Shown piece after piece: positions 27,946 to 36,432 of a stretch of DNA of 36,432 bases. Below the pieces are notes generated by a model. The model did not search any database and was not told where the DNA came from. It worked only from the letters and a program-made list of their open reading frames with translations. The stretch lies in NCBI GenBank assembly GCA_021205565.1, contig JAJPXG010000090.1, positions 4,848 to 41,279 on the forward strand, read 5' to 3'. This stretch comes from Lachnospiraceae bacterium. Its GTDB lineage: Bacteria; Bacillota; Clostridia; Lachnospirales; Lachnospiraceae. Made by a program: the position numbers and the translations under genes. Positions within the stretch are counted from its first letter, which is position 1. Each line of letters opens with the position of its first letter.

Positions 27946-29193
27946 ATGAAAGACAGAACGATTCAGATCGTGAGGGCCGTCCTCGCGTCCTTGATGAATT
28001 ATTGGATTTTCTTCACTCTGGCGGTGACGCTGATTGGAATCGCCGGGGGAGAAGGACCGCAGATGTGGCGGTGGGGACTGCTTTGCCTGATGCCGCTGGT
28101 ATATTTATATTTCAGACTGCGCCCCGGATTTATGCTCTGTTTGGCAGGACATTTGCTGACAGCCGCTGTGTTCGGGTGGATTGTGTATGCAAACTCTGTA
28201 AACGGTGTGGTATCGTTCGCGGCTGTGATCGGTTTTTTAATTTATTCTCTTGTACTCCGGGGAAATAAAAAGGATGTTCTGGGATCTCCGATGCAGCCGG
28301 TGGTAGCGGTAGGCGTTGCCGCGGCAGGTTTATTTTTAAATAATATGCAGGGAGAAAGCGGACTGACCATGTATTATCTGGTACCGTTGCTGCTTTACCT
28401 GGGCTTGTATTTTATTTATGGATTTCTGCACAATTTTTCTTCCTTCCTGGTTGTCAATGACAGCAGTGCGGGGCGGATTCCGCAGGGAGAGATTTTCCGC
28501 TGCGGCATTCTTCTGGTGTCGGTATTTTCTGTCGGCAGCGTCGCTTTCATGATCCTCTTTTCGGGGACCAGTATTCTGTCTGATCTGCTGAAGGTGATTC
28601 GCACTGTTTTTGTCTGGATTCTCCGCTTCCTTTTCCGTAATAACAGTTCATCGGAGGAGGCAGATACAGTTACGGAGGAGGTATCTGATTCCTCGGGCGG
28701 CCTCTATGGTCTGGAGGGAGGCGAACCGGGATGGATCTGGCAGGTGCTGGAGAAAATCGTCATCGTCCTCCTGATAGCGGGGCTGATTGCACTGGCGGTG
28801 TACGGCCTGTACCGTCTGGTGAAGTTTTTATATGAACGCTTCAGCGATGTGGTGCTGCCCGAGGGCGCGGATCAGGAAATCCGGACAGACGTAAGAGAAA
28901 GATGCGGGGTAGAGAAAAGTAAGCGGAGCGTTCGTGCGCGTGTGTTTGACAGACTGAGTGCGGGAGAACGGATTCGCCGTATTTATAAAAAAGAAGTGTG
29001 GAACGGGCGGCACATTCTGCTGAAGGAAGGCGACGCTGCCGGGCGACTGAACAGCATGACGGCCAGGGAGTGCGGACAGGGTCTTCAAAAACAGGGACTT
29101 TCCGATGTCTATGAGAAAGCCAGGTATTCCAAAGAAACCTGCACTGCTGAGGATGTGAAGAGAGCCAGGGCGGCGGCAAAGGAGATTTCCTGA
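27946..29193 (+). CDS. Multi-pass membrane protein, third gene of MoxR-DUF58 operon
   Basis: Many hydrophobic segments, then a cytoplasmic tail (RIRRIYKKEVW...); ATG 27946 two bases after the DUF58 stop. Confidence 0.7.
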   Translation: MKDRTIQIVRAVLASLMNYWIFFTLAVTLIGIAGGEGPQMWRWGLLCLMPLVYLYFRLRPGFMLCLAGHLLTAAVFGWIVYANSVNGVVSFAAVIGFLIYSLVLRGNKKDVLGSPMQPVVAVGVAAAGLFLNNMQGESGLTMYYLVPLLLYLGLYFIYGFLHNFSSFLVVNDSSAGRIPQGEIFRCGILLVSVFSVGSVAFMILFSGTSILSDLLKVIRTVFVWILRFLFRNNSSSEEADTVTEEVSDSSGGLYGLEGGEPGWIWQVLEKIVIVLLIAGLIALAVYGLYRLVKFLYERFSDVVLPEGADQEIRTDVRERCGVEKSKRSVRARVFDRLSAGERIRRIYKKEVWNGRHILLKEGDAAGRLNSMTARECGQGLQKQGLSDVYEKARYSKETCTAEDVKRARAAAKEIS

Positions 29194-29356
29194 AGATCAC
29201 AGAATCTTCACAGCTTATCAATGATTCTATCACAGGTATTCCCTACAATGGGAAATGTGAAAAACCTGCTTAGGGAAAGAAACGGACTTAAGAAGGCTTT
29301 TTGCGCTGCATGAGAGAAAGTTACCCCGCAGTCTGCGGGGAAAGGATAAGCGTCTG

Positions 29357-29845
29357 ATGAAAGGAAAAGAATTTCGGAGCATCATTTTATGTGTAGTGCT
29401 GACTGCGGTTGTAGTTCTTGTCGGTTGTCTTAATAACCGTTCTGCGGCCGGCGAAAAAGCCGGGAGAGAGATGGAGACTGAGAGCTTTCAAAGGCTTTCG
29501 AACGGTGATTTCATTGTGTACGGCGAGGTCAGCGCGGTGGGAGAGGAAACTCTGACGATTAAGCTGGGGACCCTGGAAACAGAGGAAGAGGAACTGATAC
29601 TGACCGGCGGGGAGGTCGCCATCCGGACGAAAGCCGGGACCGTGATTGAACGTCTGCGTCTGGAAAGTGCCGGTGACACGGGAGACAGAAAGACCGGCGC
29701 GGATGCAGGAAGCGGCTTTGCGATAGAAGATCTGGAGGAAGGCGACATTGTCTCCATCGCGCTGGATGAGGAAGGCTATGCGGAGAAGATTACGCTGATG
29801 AATTTTTCCGCTGTCGGTGTGGAGGAAGAAGGGAACAACGGCTGA
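29357..29845 (+). CDS. Putative lipoprotein of unknown function
   Basis: Signal peptide with lipobox-like VLVGC; 162 aa with beta-rich GEVSAVGEETLTIKLG... region; AAAGGA upstream. Confidence 0.65.
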   Translation: MKGKEFRSIILCVVLTAVVVLVGCLNNRSAAGEKAGREMETESFQRLSNGDFIVYGEVSAVGEETLTIKLGTLETEEEELILTGGEVAIRTKAGTVIERLRLESAGDTGDRKTGADAGSGFAIEDLEEGDIVSIALDEEGYAEKITLMNFSAVGVEEEGNNG

Positions 29846-29879
29846 ATGGACGCATGATGGAACAGAAAATGGAACGGGA

Positions 29880-29912
29880 GTGCCTGTACGCAATCGCGCA
29901 CAGGCACTTTTT
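29880..29912 (+). terminator. Terminator after the lipoprotein gene
   Basis: GTGCCTGT ... ACAGGCAC followed by TTTTT. Confidence 0.8.
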
Positions 29913-30089
29913 GCGGCTGCATCCGCTGCAGGGGATGATCAGAGAAACTTTTTGAAAAGATTTTACACAGAAATCAAAATAGCTTCTTTTTTATATGTCA
30001 AAAAAGTGGTACACTATAATAAATTTGGAACAGGAATTCAAAACGTGCGATTGTACGTGTGTTGAGGAGACCAACAGATAGGAAATCAT

Positions 30090-31388
30090 ATGGAACTGAA
30101 GGAAATCCGGCCGATTCAGAATACAGAAAATCCTGTGCAGACGGTTTTGGTCCCTGGCTCGAAGAGCATTACGAACCGTGCGCTTTTACTGGCTGTCATG
30201 GGAGAAGGAAAAAGCAGCTTAAGCGGCTGCCTTTTTTCAGATGATTCGCGGTATTTTCTGCGCTGCGTCCAGGATCTTGGCTTTGAGACGAATGTGGAGG
30301 AAGGACAAAAGCGGATTGATGTGACGGGTCTGGGCGGCAGGACGCCGGTGAAGCAGGCATCCATTTATGTGGGCAGCGCGGGGACGGCAGCACGCTTCCT
30401 GGCGGCTTATCTGGCATGTAATGAAGGTGCGTTTTTTCTGGACGCGTCCGAACAGATGCGCAGGCGGCCCATGGAGCCGTTGTTACATGCGCTGGAAAGC
30501 GTAGGAGCGGAGATTGTCTGTACCGATCAGGCCGGGCACTTTCCGATGAGAATTACAGGACACGGAATCCGGACAGATCATGTGACAGTTGACATTGATG
30601 AGAGCAGCCAGTTTCTGAGTGCTTTGCTGATCGCGGCGCCGCTCTCCGGCAGAGAGCTTACGATCGATGTAAAGGGCAGTCATGGGATGGCGTATATTGA
30701 TATGACGGTCCGGATGATGGAACAGTTCGGCGTCAGGGTTTTACGGCCGTTTGAGAAACGCTTTGTTATACCGGGCGGACAGCGGTACCGGGCACTGACA
30801 TATCAGGTGGAGCCGGATGCTTCGTCGGCCAGTTATTTCTGGGCGCTCGCTGCCATAAACGGGTTGACGGTGACAGTGCCTCATCTGCATTTTACTTCGC
30901 TGCAGGGGGATGTCACGTTTGCACACCTGCTTGCAGAAATGGGCTGCGAGGTGGAGGATCAGCCGCAGGGGATTTGTGTGACGGGGCCGCAGAATGGAAG
31001 ACTGAAGGGCGTCACGGTGGATATGCACAGCTTTTCTGACCAGGCCATCACGCTTGCAGCTATTGCGCCCTTTGCGGACGGAGAGGTGGAGATTACGGGG
31101 ATCGGTCATATCCGGCACCAGGAGAGCGATCGGATCGCGGCGATCGTGGAGAATCTGACCGCTATGGGAATTGAGGCGCATGAAACCGCAGACGGTGTCT
31201 GCATAAAGCCGGGGAATGCGCACGCGGCGGTGATTGAGACGCATGAGGATCACAGGCTCGCGATGGGTTTTGCTGTGACAGGCACCCGCATACCGGGCAT
31301 TGTGATCCAAAATCCGGACTGCTGCAGAAAGACCTTCGAGGAATATTTTACAGTTCTGGATGCGCTGACAGCAGAGATTGAAGGCTGA
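30090..31388 (+). CDS. aroA: 3-phosphoshikimate 1-carboxyvinyltransferase (EPSP synthase)
   Basis: VPGSKSITNRALLLA, GSAGTAARFLAAYLA, RRRPMEPLLHAL, EDHRLAMGFAV. Confidence 0.95.
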   Translation: MELKEIRPIQNTENPVQTVLVPGSKSITNRALLLAVMGEGKSSLSGCLFSDDSRYFLRCVQDLGFETNVEEGQKRIDVTGLGGRTPVKQASIYVGSAGTAARFLAAYLACNEGAFFLDASEQMRRRPMEPLLHALESVGAEIVCTDQAGHFPMRITGHGIRTDHVTVDIDESSQFLSALLIAAPLSGRELTIDVKGSHGMAYIDMTVRMMEQFGVRVLRPFEKRFVIPGGQRYRALTYQVEPDASSASYFWALAAINGLTVTVPHLHFTSLQGDVTFAHLLAEMGCEVEDQPQGICVTGPQNGRLKGVTVDMHSFSDQAITLAAIAPFADGEVEITGIGHIRHQESDRIAAIVENLTAMGIEAHETADGVCIKPGNAHAAVIETHEDHRLAMGFAVTGTRIPGIVIQNPDCCRKTFEEYFTVLDALTAEIEG

Positions 31389-31536
31389 AATGGCGAGGCA
31401 TTTATGAAGGAATGTAAGTCATGGAAAGCAGAAACATAACCGGCACTGCATGAAGACAGAAGAAAAATATGCAATGCTGCAGGCGATACTGACTATAGTT
31501 ACAGATCATACAGAGGAGATCAGAGGAAAAAGATAT

Positions 31537-32667
31537 ATGGCGCAGGACCTGACAGATTTAAGAAAAGAAATTGACAGCATCGACCGGCAGATTGTCAGTC
31601 TTTACGAGCAGCGTATGGATGTGTGCCGGGAGGTGGCGCAGTATAAAATTGAGAACGGCAAGAAGGTTTTTGATTCACAAAGAGAGCAGGAGAAGCTTCA
31701 TACGGTTTGCTCACTGGCTGATAACGACGCTTACAGGACAGGTGTGCAGGAGCTGTTCGAACTGATTATGAGCACCAGCAGGAAGATGCAGTATCAGATG
31801 CTCTCGGACGCTGGCGCTATGGGGCGGTTGCCCTTTATGGAGGTGGAACAGCTGAATGTGAAAAGGGCGCGCGTGGTTTTTCAGGGTGCGGAGGGCGCCT
31901 ACTCTCAGGCTGCTATGCAGCGCTTTTTCGGCAAGAACGTCAACAGCTTCCATGTGGAAACGTTCAGGGATGCCATGTGTGCCATCGAGGAGGGAAGCGC
32001 CGATTTCGCGGTCCTGCCTATAGAGAATTCCACTGCCGGCATCGTCAGTGAGATTTACGATCTTTTGCAGGAATTTGATAATTATATTGTGGGTGAGCAG
32101 ATTATCGAGATCGAGCAGTGTCTGTTAGCACTGCCGGGGACGAAGAAGGAGGATATCCGTGTGGTTTATTCTCATCCGCAGTCCCTGATGCAGACCGCCA
32201 GATACCTGAGTAATACGGGGTGGCAGCAGATCAGTATGAAAAATAACGCCTTCGCGGCGCAGAAGGTGGTGGCGGATGCAAGAACGGATCAGGCCGCTGT
32301 CGCAGGAGCAAATGCCGCAGAGATTTACGGGCTTGAGGTCTTAGAGCGCGGGATCAATGACGAGAAGGGGAACTGCACGCGCTTTATTGTGGTGACCAAT
32401 CAGAAGATTTTCTGCAAAGACGCGAAAAAGATCAGCATCTGCTTTGAGATTCCCCATGAGAGCGGGTCTTTATATCATATGCTCTCACATTTTATTTTCA
32501 ATGATCTGAACATGACTAAAATTGAGTCCAGACCCATCGAGGGCAGAAACTGGGAGTACCGGTTCTTCATTGATTTTGAGGGGAACCTTGCTGACAGCGC
32601 GGTGAAAAATGCGCTGCGGGGCCTCAGGGAGGAAACCAGGAGCATGAAGATTCTGGGGAATTATTAA
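31537..32667 (+). CDS. pheA: Bifunctional chorismate mutase / prephenate dehydratase
   Basis: AroQ-type N-terminus (DLRKEIDSIDRQIVSLYEQRMDVCREVAQYK), then FQGAEGAYSQAAMQRFFG and ACT-like ESRPIEGRNWEYRFFIDFEGN; ATG 31537 preferred over 31450. Confidence 0.93.
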   Translation: MAQDLTDLRKEIDSIDRQIVSLYEQRMDVCREVAQYKIENGKKVFDSQREQEKLHTVCSLADNDAYRTGVQELFELIMSTSRKMQYQMLSDAGAMGRLPFMEVEQLNVKRARVVFQGAEGAYSQAAMQRFFGKNVNSFHVETFRDAMCAIEEGSADFAVLPIENSTAGIVSEIYDLLQEFDNYIVGEQIIEIEQCLLALPGTKKEDIRVVYSHPQSLMQTARYLSNTGWQQISMKNNAFAAQKVVADARTDQAAVAGANAAEIYGLEVLERGINDEKGNCTRFIVVTNQKIFCKDAKKISICFEIPHESGSLYHMLSHFIFNDLNMTKIESRPIEGRNWEYRFFIDFEGNLADSAVKNALRGLREETRSMKILGNY

Positions 32668-32713
32668 GTTCACCGGAAAAACAGACAGGACAGTATGAGG
32701 AGGTTTTAAGGGT

Positions 32714-34261
32714 ATGGCAGTGAAAATGTTCGCGGCGATTGAGGCGGGATCCTTTGGCCTGTCCATGAAGATATTTGAGTATCAGGACGGAAAAATGCGC
32801 CAGATCGAGAGATTGCATCACAGCATGGACATGGGGACGGACGCCTATACGCTCGGCAGAATCCGCGACGAGCACATGGATGAGATTTTCCGTGTTTTAA
32901 GGCAGTTCCAGGCGGTTATGAAGGAATATCGTGTGACGGAGTATACCGCCTACGGCACCAGCGCACTGCGTGAGGTGTCCAACACACTTTTGTTCTGCGA
33001 TCAGGTGGAGCAGCGTACAGGCATCAAGATTCAGGTTTTAAGCAACGCAGAGCAGCGATATCTGAATTATAAAGCCATTGCAGCCAAGAGCGAGACCTTT
33101 CAGCACATTATCGAACAGGGCACCGCGATCGTGGATATCTGCGGCGGCGGCCTGCAGATTTCTCTCTTCGACAAGGATACGCTGGTCTGCACACAGCAGC
33201 TGCGGCTGGGACTTTTAAGACTGCAGGATCAGCTGACGCAGCTGAAGGCGGATGAGCAGAATATGGAATCACTGATTCTGGAGCTGGCAAATCCGCAGTT
33301 TTCTGTGTTCAAACGCATGTATTTAAAGGGACAGAAGATTGCCAATGTAATCATGGTGGATGAACATCTGTCCCGCTATCTGATGAAAAAGACCGGGCAT
33401 GAATATGGCCAGGGCTTCTGGAACTGTGAGGAGTTTAATGAACTGGTGCAGAAGGCCTCCTGTGCAAGCAGGATGGAGGTGTCGAGACTTTTGCAGGAAC
33501 CGGAGGACAGGGTCGATACGATGCTGTTGTCCGGTATTCTCTTAAAGCGCGTGATGGAGGTGACCGGAGCGGAGCTTTTGTGGGTTCCCGGTGCGGAGCT
33601 GTGCGACGGAATCGGATATGACTACGGGGAACAGCATAAACTGGTCACAAAATATCATGATTTTGAGAAGGACATCATCGCCTCTGTTTATAATATCAGC
33701 AAGCGCTACATGGGTTCCAGAAAACGGAGCGAAACGCTTGAACAGCTGGCGCTGGCAATCTTTGACGGTGTCAAAAAAATTCACGGTCTGGGCAAGCGGG
33801 AGCGTCTGCTGTTACGTATCAGCGCCCTGCTTCATGACTGTGGTAAATATATCAGCATCAGCACCATGGGAGCCTGCTCCTACAGCATTATTAAATCCAC
33901 GGAAATTATAGGCCTGTCGCACTTAGAACAGGAAATTGTCGCAAATGTCGTGAGGTTTAACCATGATGATTTTGAGGATTCTGAGTTGTGGCTGCGCAGA
34001 AACGTGGATCAGCAGACCTATCTTACTATTGCGAAGCTGACAGCGATATTGCGCGTGGCGAACGGTCTGGACCGCAGCCACAAACAGAAATTCAGTGTAG
34101 TGAAGTGCCAGTTGAAGGACGACAGACTGATTATCAGTGTGGAGACGGAACAGGATATTTCCCTGGAAAAGGGTCTGGTGACGGAGCGCACCGCCTTTTT
34201 TGAGGAGGTATTCAATGTGAAAGTGGAAATCAGACAGAGAAGAATCACGCGGGAGGCCTGA
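32714..34261 (+). CDS. Ppx/GppA phosphatase with C-terminal HD domain
   Basis: IEAGSFGLSMKIFEY, YGTSALREVSN, AIVDICGGGLQISLFD and HD region RISALLHDCGKYIS; next to ppk1. Confidence 0.88.
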   Translation: MAVKMFAAIEAGSFGLSMKIFEYQDGKMRQIERLHHSMDMGTDAYTLGRIRDEHMDEIFRVLRQFQAVMKEYRVTEYTAYGTSALREVSNTLLFCDQVEQRTGIKIQVLSNAEQRYLNYKAIAAKSETFQHIIEQGTAIVDICGGGLQISLFDKDTLVCTQQLRLGLLRLQDQLTQLKADEQNMESLILELANPQFSVFKRMYLKGQKIANVIMVDEHLSRYLMKKTGHEYGQGFWNCEEFNELVQKASCASRMEVSRLLQEPEDRVDTMLLSGILLKRVMEVTGAELLWVPGAELCDGIGYDYGEQHKLVTKYHDFEKDIIASVYNISKRYMGSRKRSETLEQLALAIFDGVKKIHGLGKRERLLLRISALLHDCGKYISISTMGACSYSIIKSTEIIGLSHLEQEIVANVVRFNHDDFEDSELWLRRNVDQQTYLTIAKLTAILRVANGLDRSHKQKFSVVKCQLKDDRLIISVETEQDISLEKGLVTERTAFFEEVFNVKVEIRQRRITREA

Positions 34262-34263
34262 GC

Positions 34264-36432
34264 ATGGAAAAGACGGAAAAAAACATGGAAAAACAGGAAG
34301 CAGCAGAGGCAAAAGACACAAAGCAGCCTGACTTGAAAAAACCGAAATACTATGTCAACAGAGAATTAAGCTGGCTGAAATTCAATCTGCGCATTCTGGA
34401 GGAGGCCAGGGACAGAAGCCTTCCTCTTTTTGAACGGCTGAAATTTCTCTCTATTACGGCTTCCAACTTAGATGAGTTCTTCATGGTGCGCGTGGCAAGT
34501 CTGATTGATCAGGCGCATGAGCATCCGGAGAAAAGAGATATCGCAGGCATGACGGCCGATGAGCAGCTGAAAGCGCTGGATTCAGAGATCCATACCTTCG
34601 TGCAGACACAGTACAGCACGTTGAACCGTTCCCTGATCCCCGGGCTTGTGCAGAATGGCCTGCGGGTGGTGAAGAGGCATGAGGACTTAGGCAGAGCGGA
34701 TGCGGAATTTGTGGATCGTTATTTTATGAATACCGTTTATCCGGTACTGACGCCGATGGCAGTGGATTCGTCCAGGCCTTTCCCGCTGATACGCAATAAA
34801 TCCCTGAATCTGGGCGCCCTGGTGCATAAGAAAAAGGGAAAGAACATGGAGGAGCGGGAGTTTGTCACCGTGCAGGTGCCCGGACTTCTGCCAAGAGTGG
34901 TAGAACTGCCCGCGGATGAGAATGGCGTAAAAGGCATCATTCTGTTGGAAGAAATTATTGAGCGAAATATGGAGAAGCTCTTCCTGAATTATGATATCGA
35001 GTGCGTCTACCCCTTTCGCATTACCCGGGACGCGGAGTTTGACATTGACGAGGATGATTCCGAGGATCTGTTAAAAGAAATCGAGCACCAGATTAAAAAG
35101 AGGCAGCGCGGTGAGTCTATCCGCCTGGAAGTGGATGAAGGGAGTGACAAAAACCTGCTGAAAATCCTGAAGAAAGAATTATCTATCAAGGAAAACTCCA
35201 TTTATTATATTGACGGGCCGCTGGATCTGACCTATCTGATGAAGGTGTATGGGCTGAAAGGCTTTGATCACCTGAAAATGGAGAATTTCACGCCGCAGCC
35301 GCATCCGGATTTTGTGGACTGCGAGGATATTTTTGCACTGATCCGTAAAAAGGATATCCTGCTGCACCATCCATATGAATCATTTGATCCGGTCGTGCAG
35401 TTTGTCAAACAGGCTTCGCAGGATCCCGATGTACTGGCCATCAAGCAGACGCTCTACCGTGTCAGCGGCAATTCTCCGATCATCGCGGCGCTGGCGCAGG
35501 CAGCGGAGAACGGCAAACAGGTTACGGTTTTAGTGGAGTTAAAGGCCCGTTTTGATGAGGAAAATAATATCGGCTGGGCAAAGATGTTAGAGAAGGCCGG
35601 CTGTCATGTGATCTATGGTCTGGTGGGCTTGAAAACCCATTCCAAGATTACGCTGGTGGTGCGCGGCGAGGAGGACGGTATCCGGCGTTATGTGCACCTT
35701 GGCACCGGTAATTATAATGATTCCACTGCCAGACTGTATACGGACGTGGGCATGTTTACCTGTGCAAACGCGATCGGCGAGGACGCGACGGCCGTATTCA
35801 ATATGTTAAGCGGATATTCGGAACCGCTCCATTGGAATAAACTTTCGCTTGCGCCGCTTTGGCTGAAGGATCGCTTTATTTACCTGATCGACAGGGAAGC
35901 CGATTACGCGCGGGCCGGACGCAGTGCGAGGATCATTGCAAAGATGAATTCTCTCTGCGATCCTGATGTGATCGAGGCGCTGTACCGGGCTTCCGGCGCA
36001 GGTGTACACGTTGATTTGATTGTGCGCGGCATCTGCTGCCTGAAGGTGGGGATTCCCGGCGTCTCCGAGAACATTTCTGTGCGTTCCATCGTGGGATATT
36101 TTCTGGAGCACAGCAGAATCTTTTACTTTGAGAATGGCGGTAAGGAGGAGATTTATGCTTCCAGCGCTGACTGGATGCCCAGAAACCTCGAGCGGCGTGT
36201 GGAGATTTTATTCCCGATCGAGGATCCTGCTTTAAAGGAAAAGGCTTACGGCATTCTGGATACGCAGTTAAAGGATACGCTTAAGGCGCGGATTTTAAAG
36301 CCTGACGGCAATTATGAGAGGGTGGATCTGCGAGGCAAGGAAAAGTTTGGCAGCCAGGCCTTCTTTTGTGCGCAGGCCATGGAAAATGCGAAGCAAAACA
36401 GCGAAAAAAAAGAAATGAGCCGTGTCTTCATT
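34264..36432 (+). CDS. ppk1: Polyphosphate kinase 1 (3' end truncated by window edge)
   Basis: Open frame from ATG 34264 to the window end: YYVNRELSWLKFNLRILEEARDRSLPLFERLKFLSITASNLDEFFMVRVASL; KTHSKITLVVRGE and YVHLGTGNYN. Missing from the ORF track because it has no stop in the window. Confidence 0.95.
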   Translation, partial: MEKTEKNMEKQEAAEAKDTKQPDLKKPKYYVNRELSWLKFNLRILEEARDRSLPLFERLKFLSITASNLDEFFMVRVASLIDQAHEHPEKRDIAGMTADEQLKALDSEIHTFVQTQYSTLNRSLIPGLVQNGLRVVKRHEDLGRADAEFVDRYFMNTVYPVLTPMAVDSSRPFPLIRNKSLNLGALVHKKKGKNMEEREFVTVQVPGLLPRVVELPADENGVKGIILLEEIIERNMEKLFLNYDIECVYPFRITRDAEFDIDEDDSEDLLKEIEHQIKKRQRGESIRLEVDEGSDKNLLKILKKELSIKENSIYYIDGPLDLTYLMKVYGLKGFDHLKMENFTPQPHPDFVDCEDIFALIRKKDILLHHPYESFDPVVQFVKQASQDPDVLAIKQTLYRVSGNSPIIAALAQAAENGKQVTVLVELKARFDEENNIGWAKMLEKAGCHVIYGLVGLKTHSKITLVVRGEEDGIRRYVHLGTGNYNDSTARLYTDVGMFTCANAIGEDATAVFNMLSGYSEPLHWNKLSLAPLWLKDRFIYLIDREADYARAGRSARIIAKMNSLCDPDVIEALYRASGAGVHVDLIVRGICCLKVGIPGVSENISVRSIVGYFLEHSRIFYFENGGKEEIYASSADWMPRNLERRVEILFPIEDPALKEKAYGILDTQLKDTLKARILKPDGNYERVDLRGKEKFGSQAFFCAQAMENAKQNSEKKEMSRVFI

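Noticed and set aside
30741-31310. 189-aa minus-strand ORF antisense to aroA
   Set aside because: Shadow ORF of the EPSP synthase gene.
1-36432. CRISPR array, prophage, transposon or tRNA genes
   Set aside because: No regularly spaced direct repeats, transposase/integrase-like ORFs or recognisable tRNA structures were seen; intergenic regions are short.

Overview
The window looks like core, moderately GC-rich Clostridia/Lachnospiraceae-type chromosome, with about 30 tightly packed genes. I recognise no prophage, transposon, CRISPR array, tRNA or rRNA. Contents in order: citrate synthase C-terminus, NUDIX hydrolase, small lipoprotein, NADP-isocitrate dehydrogenase; a leftward galK-galM-galT operon divergent from a membrane-anchored XRE regulator; ThrH, MATE transporter, NudC, GPH/MFS transporter, alpha/beta hydrolase; an orotate-PRTase-like protein behind a strongly structured leader; a leftward peptidase/amidotransferase - MBL hydrolase - broken GH2 beta-galactosidase cluster; apt-rel-MBL-hemZ-hisS; an Sfp-type PPTase; a MoxR/DUF58/membrane-protein operon in which DUF58 is split by an in-frame TAG; a small lipoprotein; aroA-pheA; Ppx/GppA-HD and ppk1 (runs off the end). 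I did not find a clearly new multi-gene system. The best second-look items are: (1) the structured leader of an atypical PRTase whose PRPP motif appears degenerate; (2) a GH2 gene that lost its central catalytic segment at one junction; (3) the DUF58 gene with a single in-frame amber codon; (4) a repeated operator-like dyad, one copy in the icd promoter and one in its structured leader; (5) a strong terminator-like hairpin inside the PPTase coding sequence. All family calls are by eye from the translations; no searches or folding were run.
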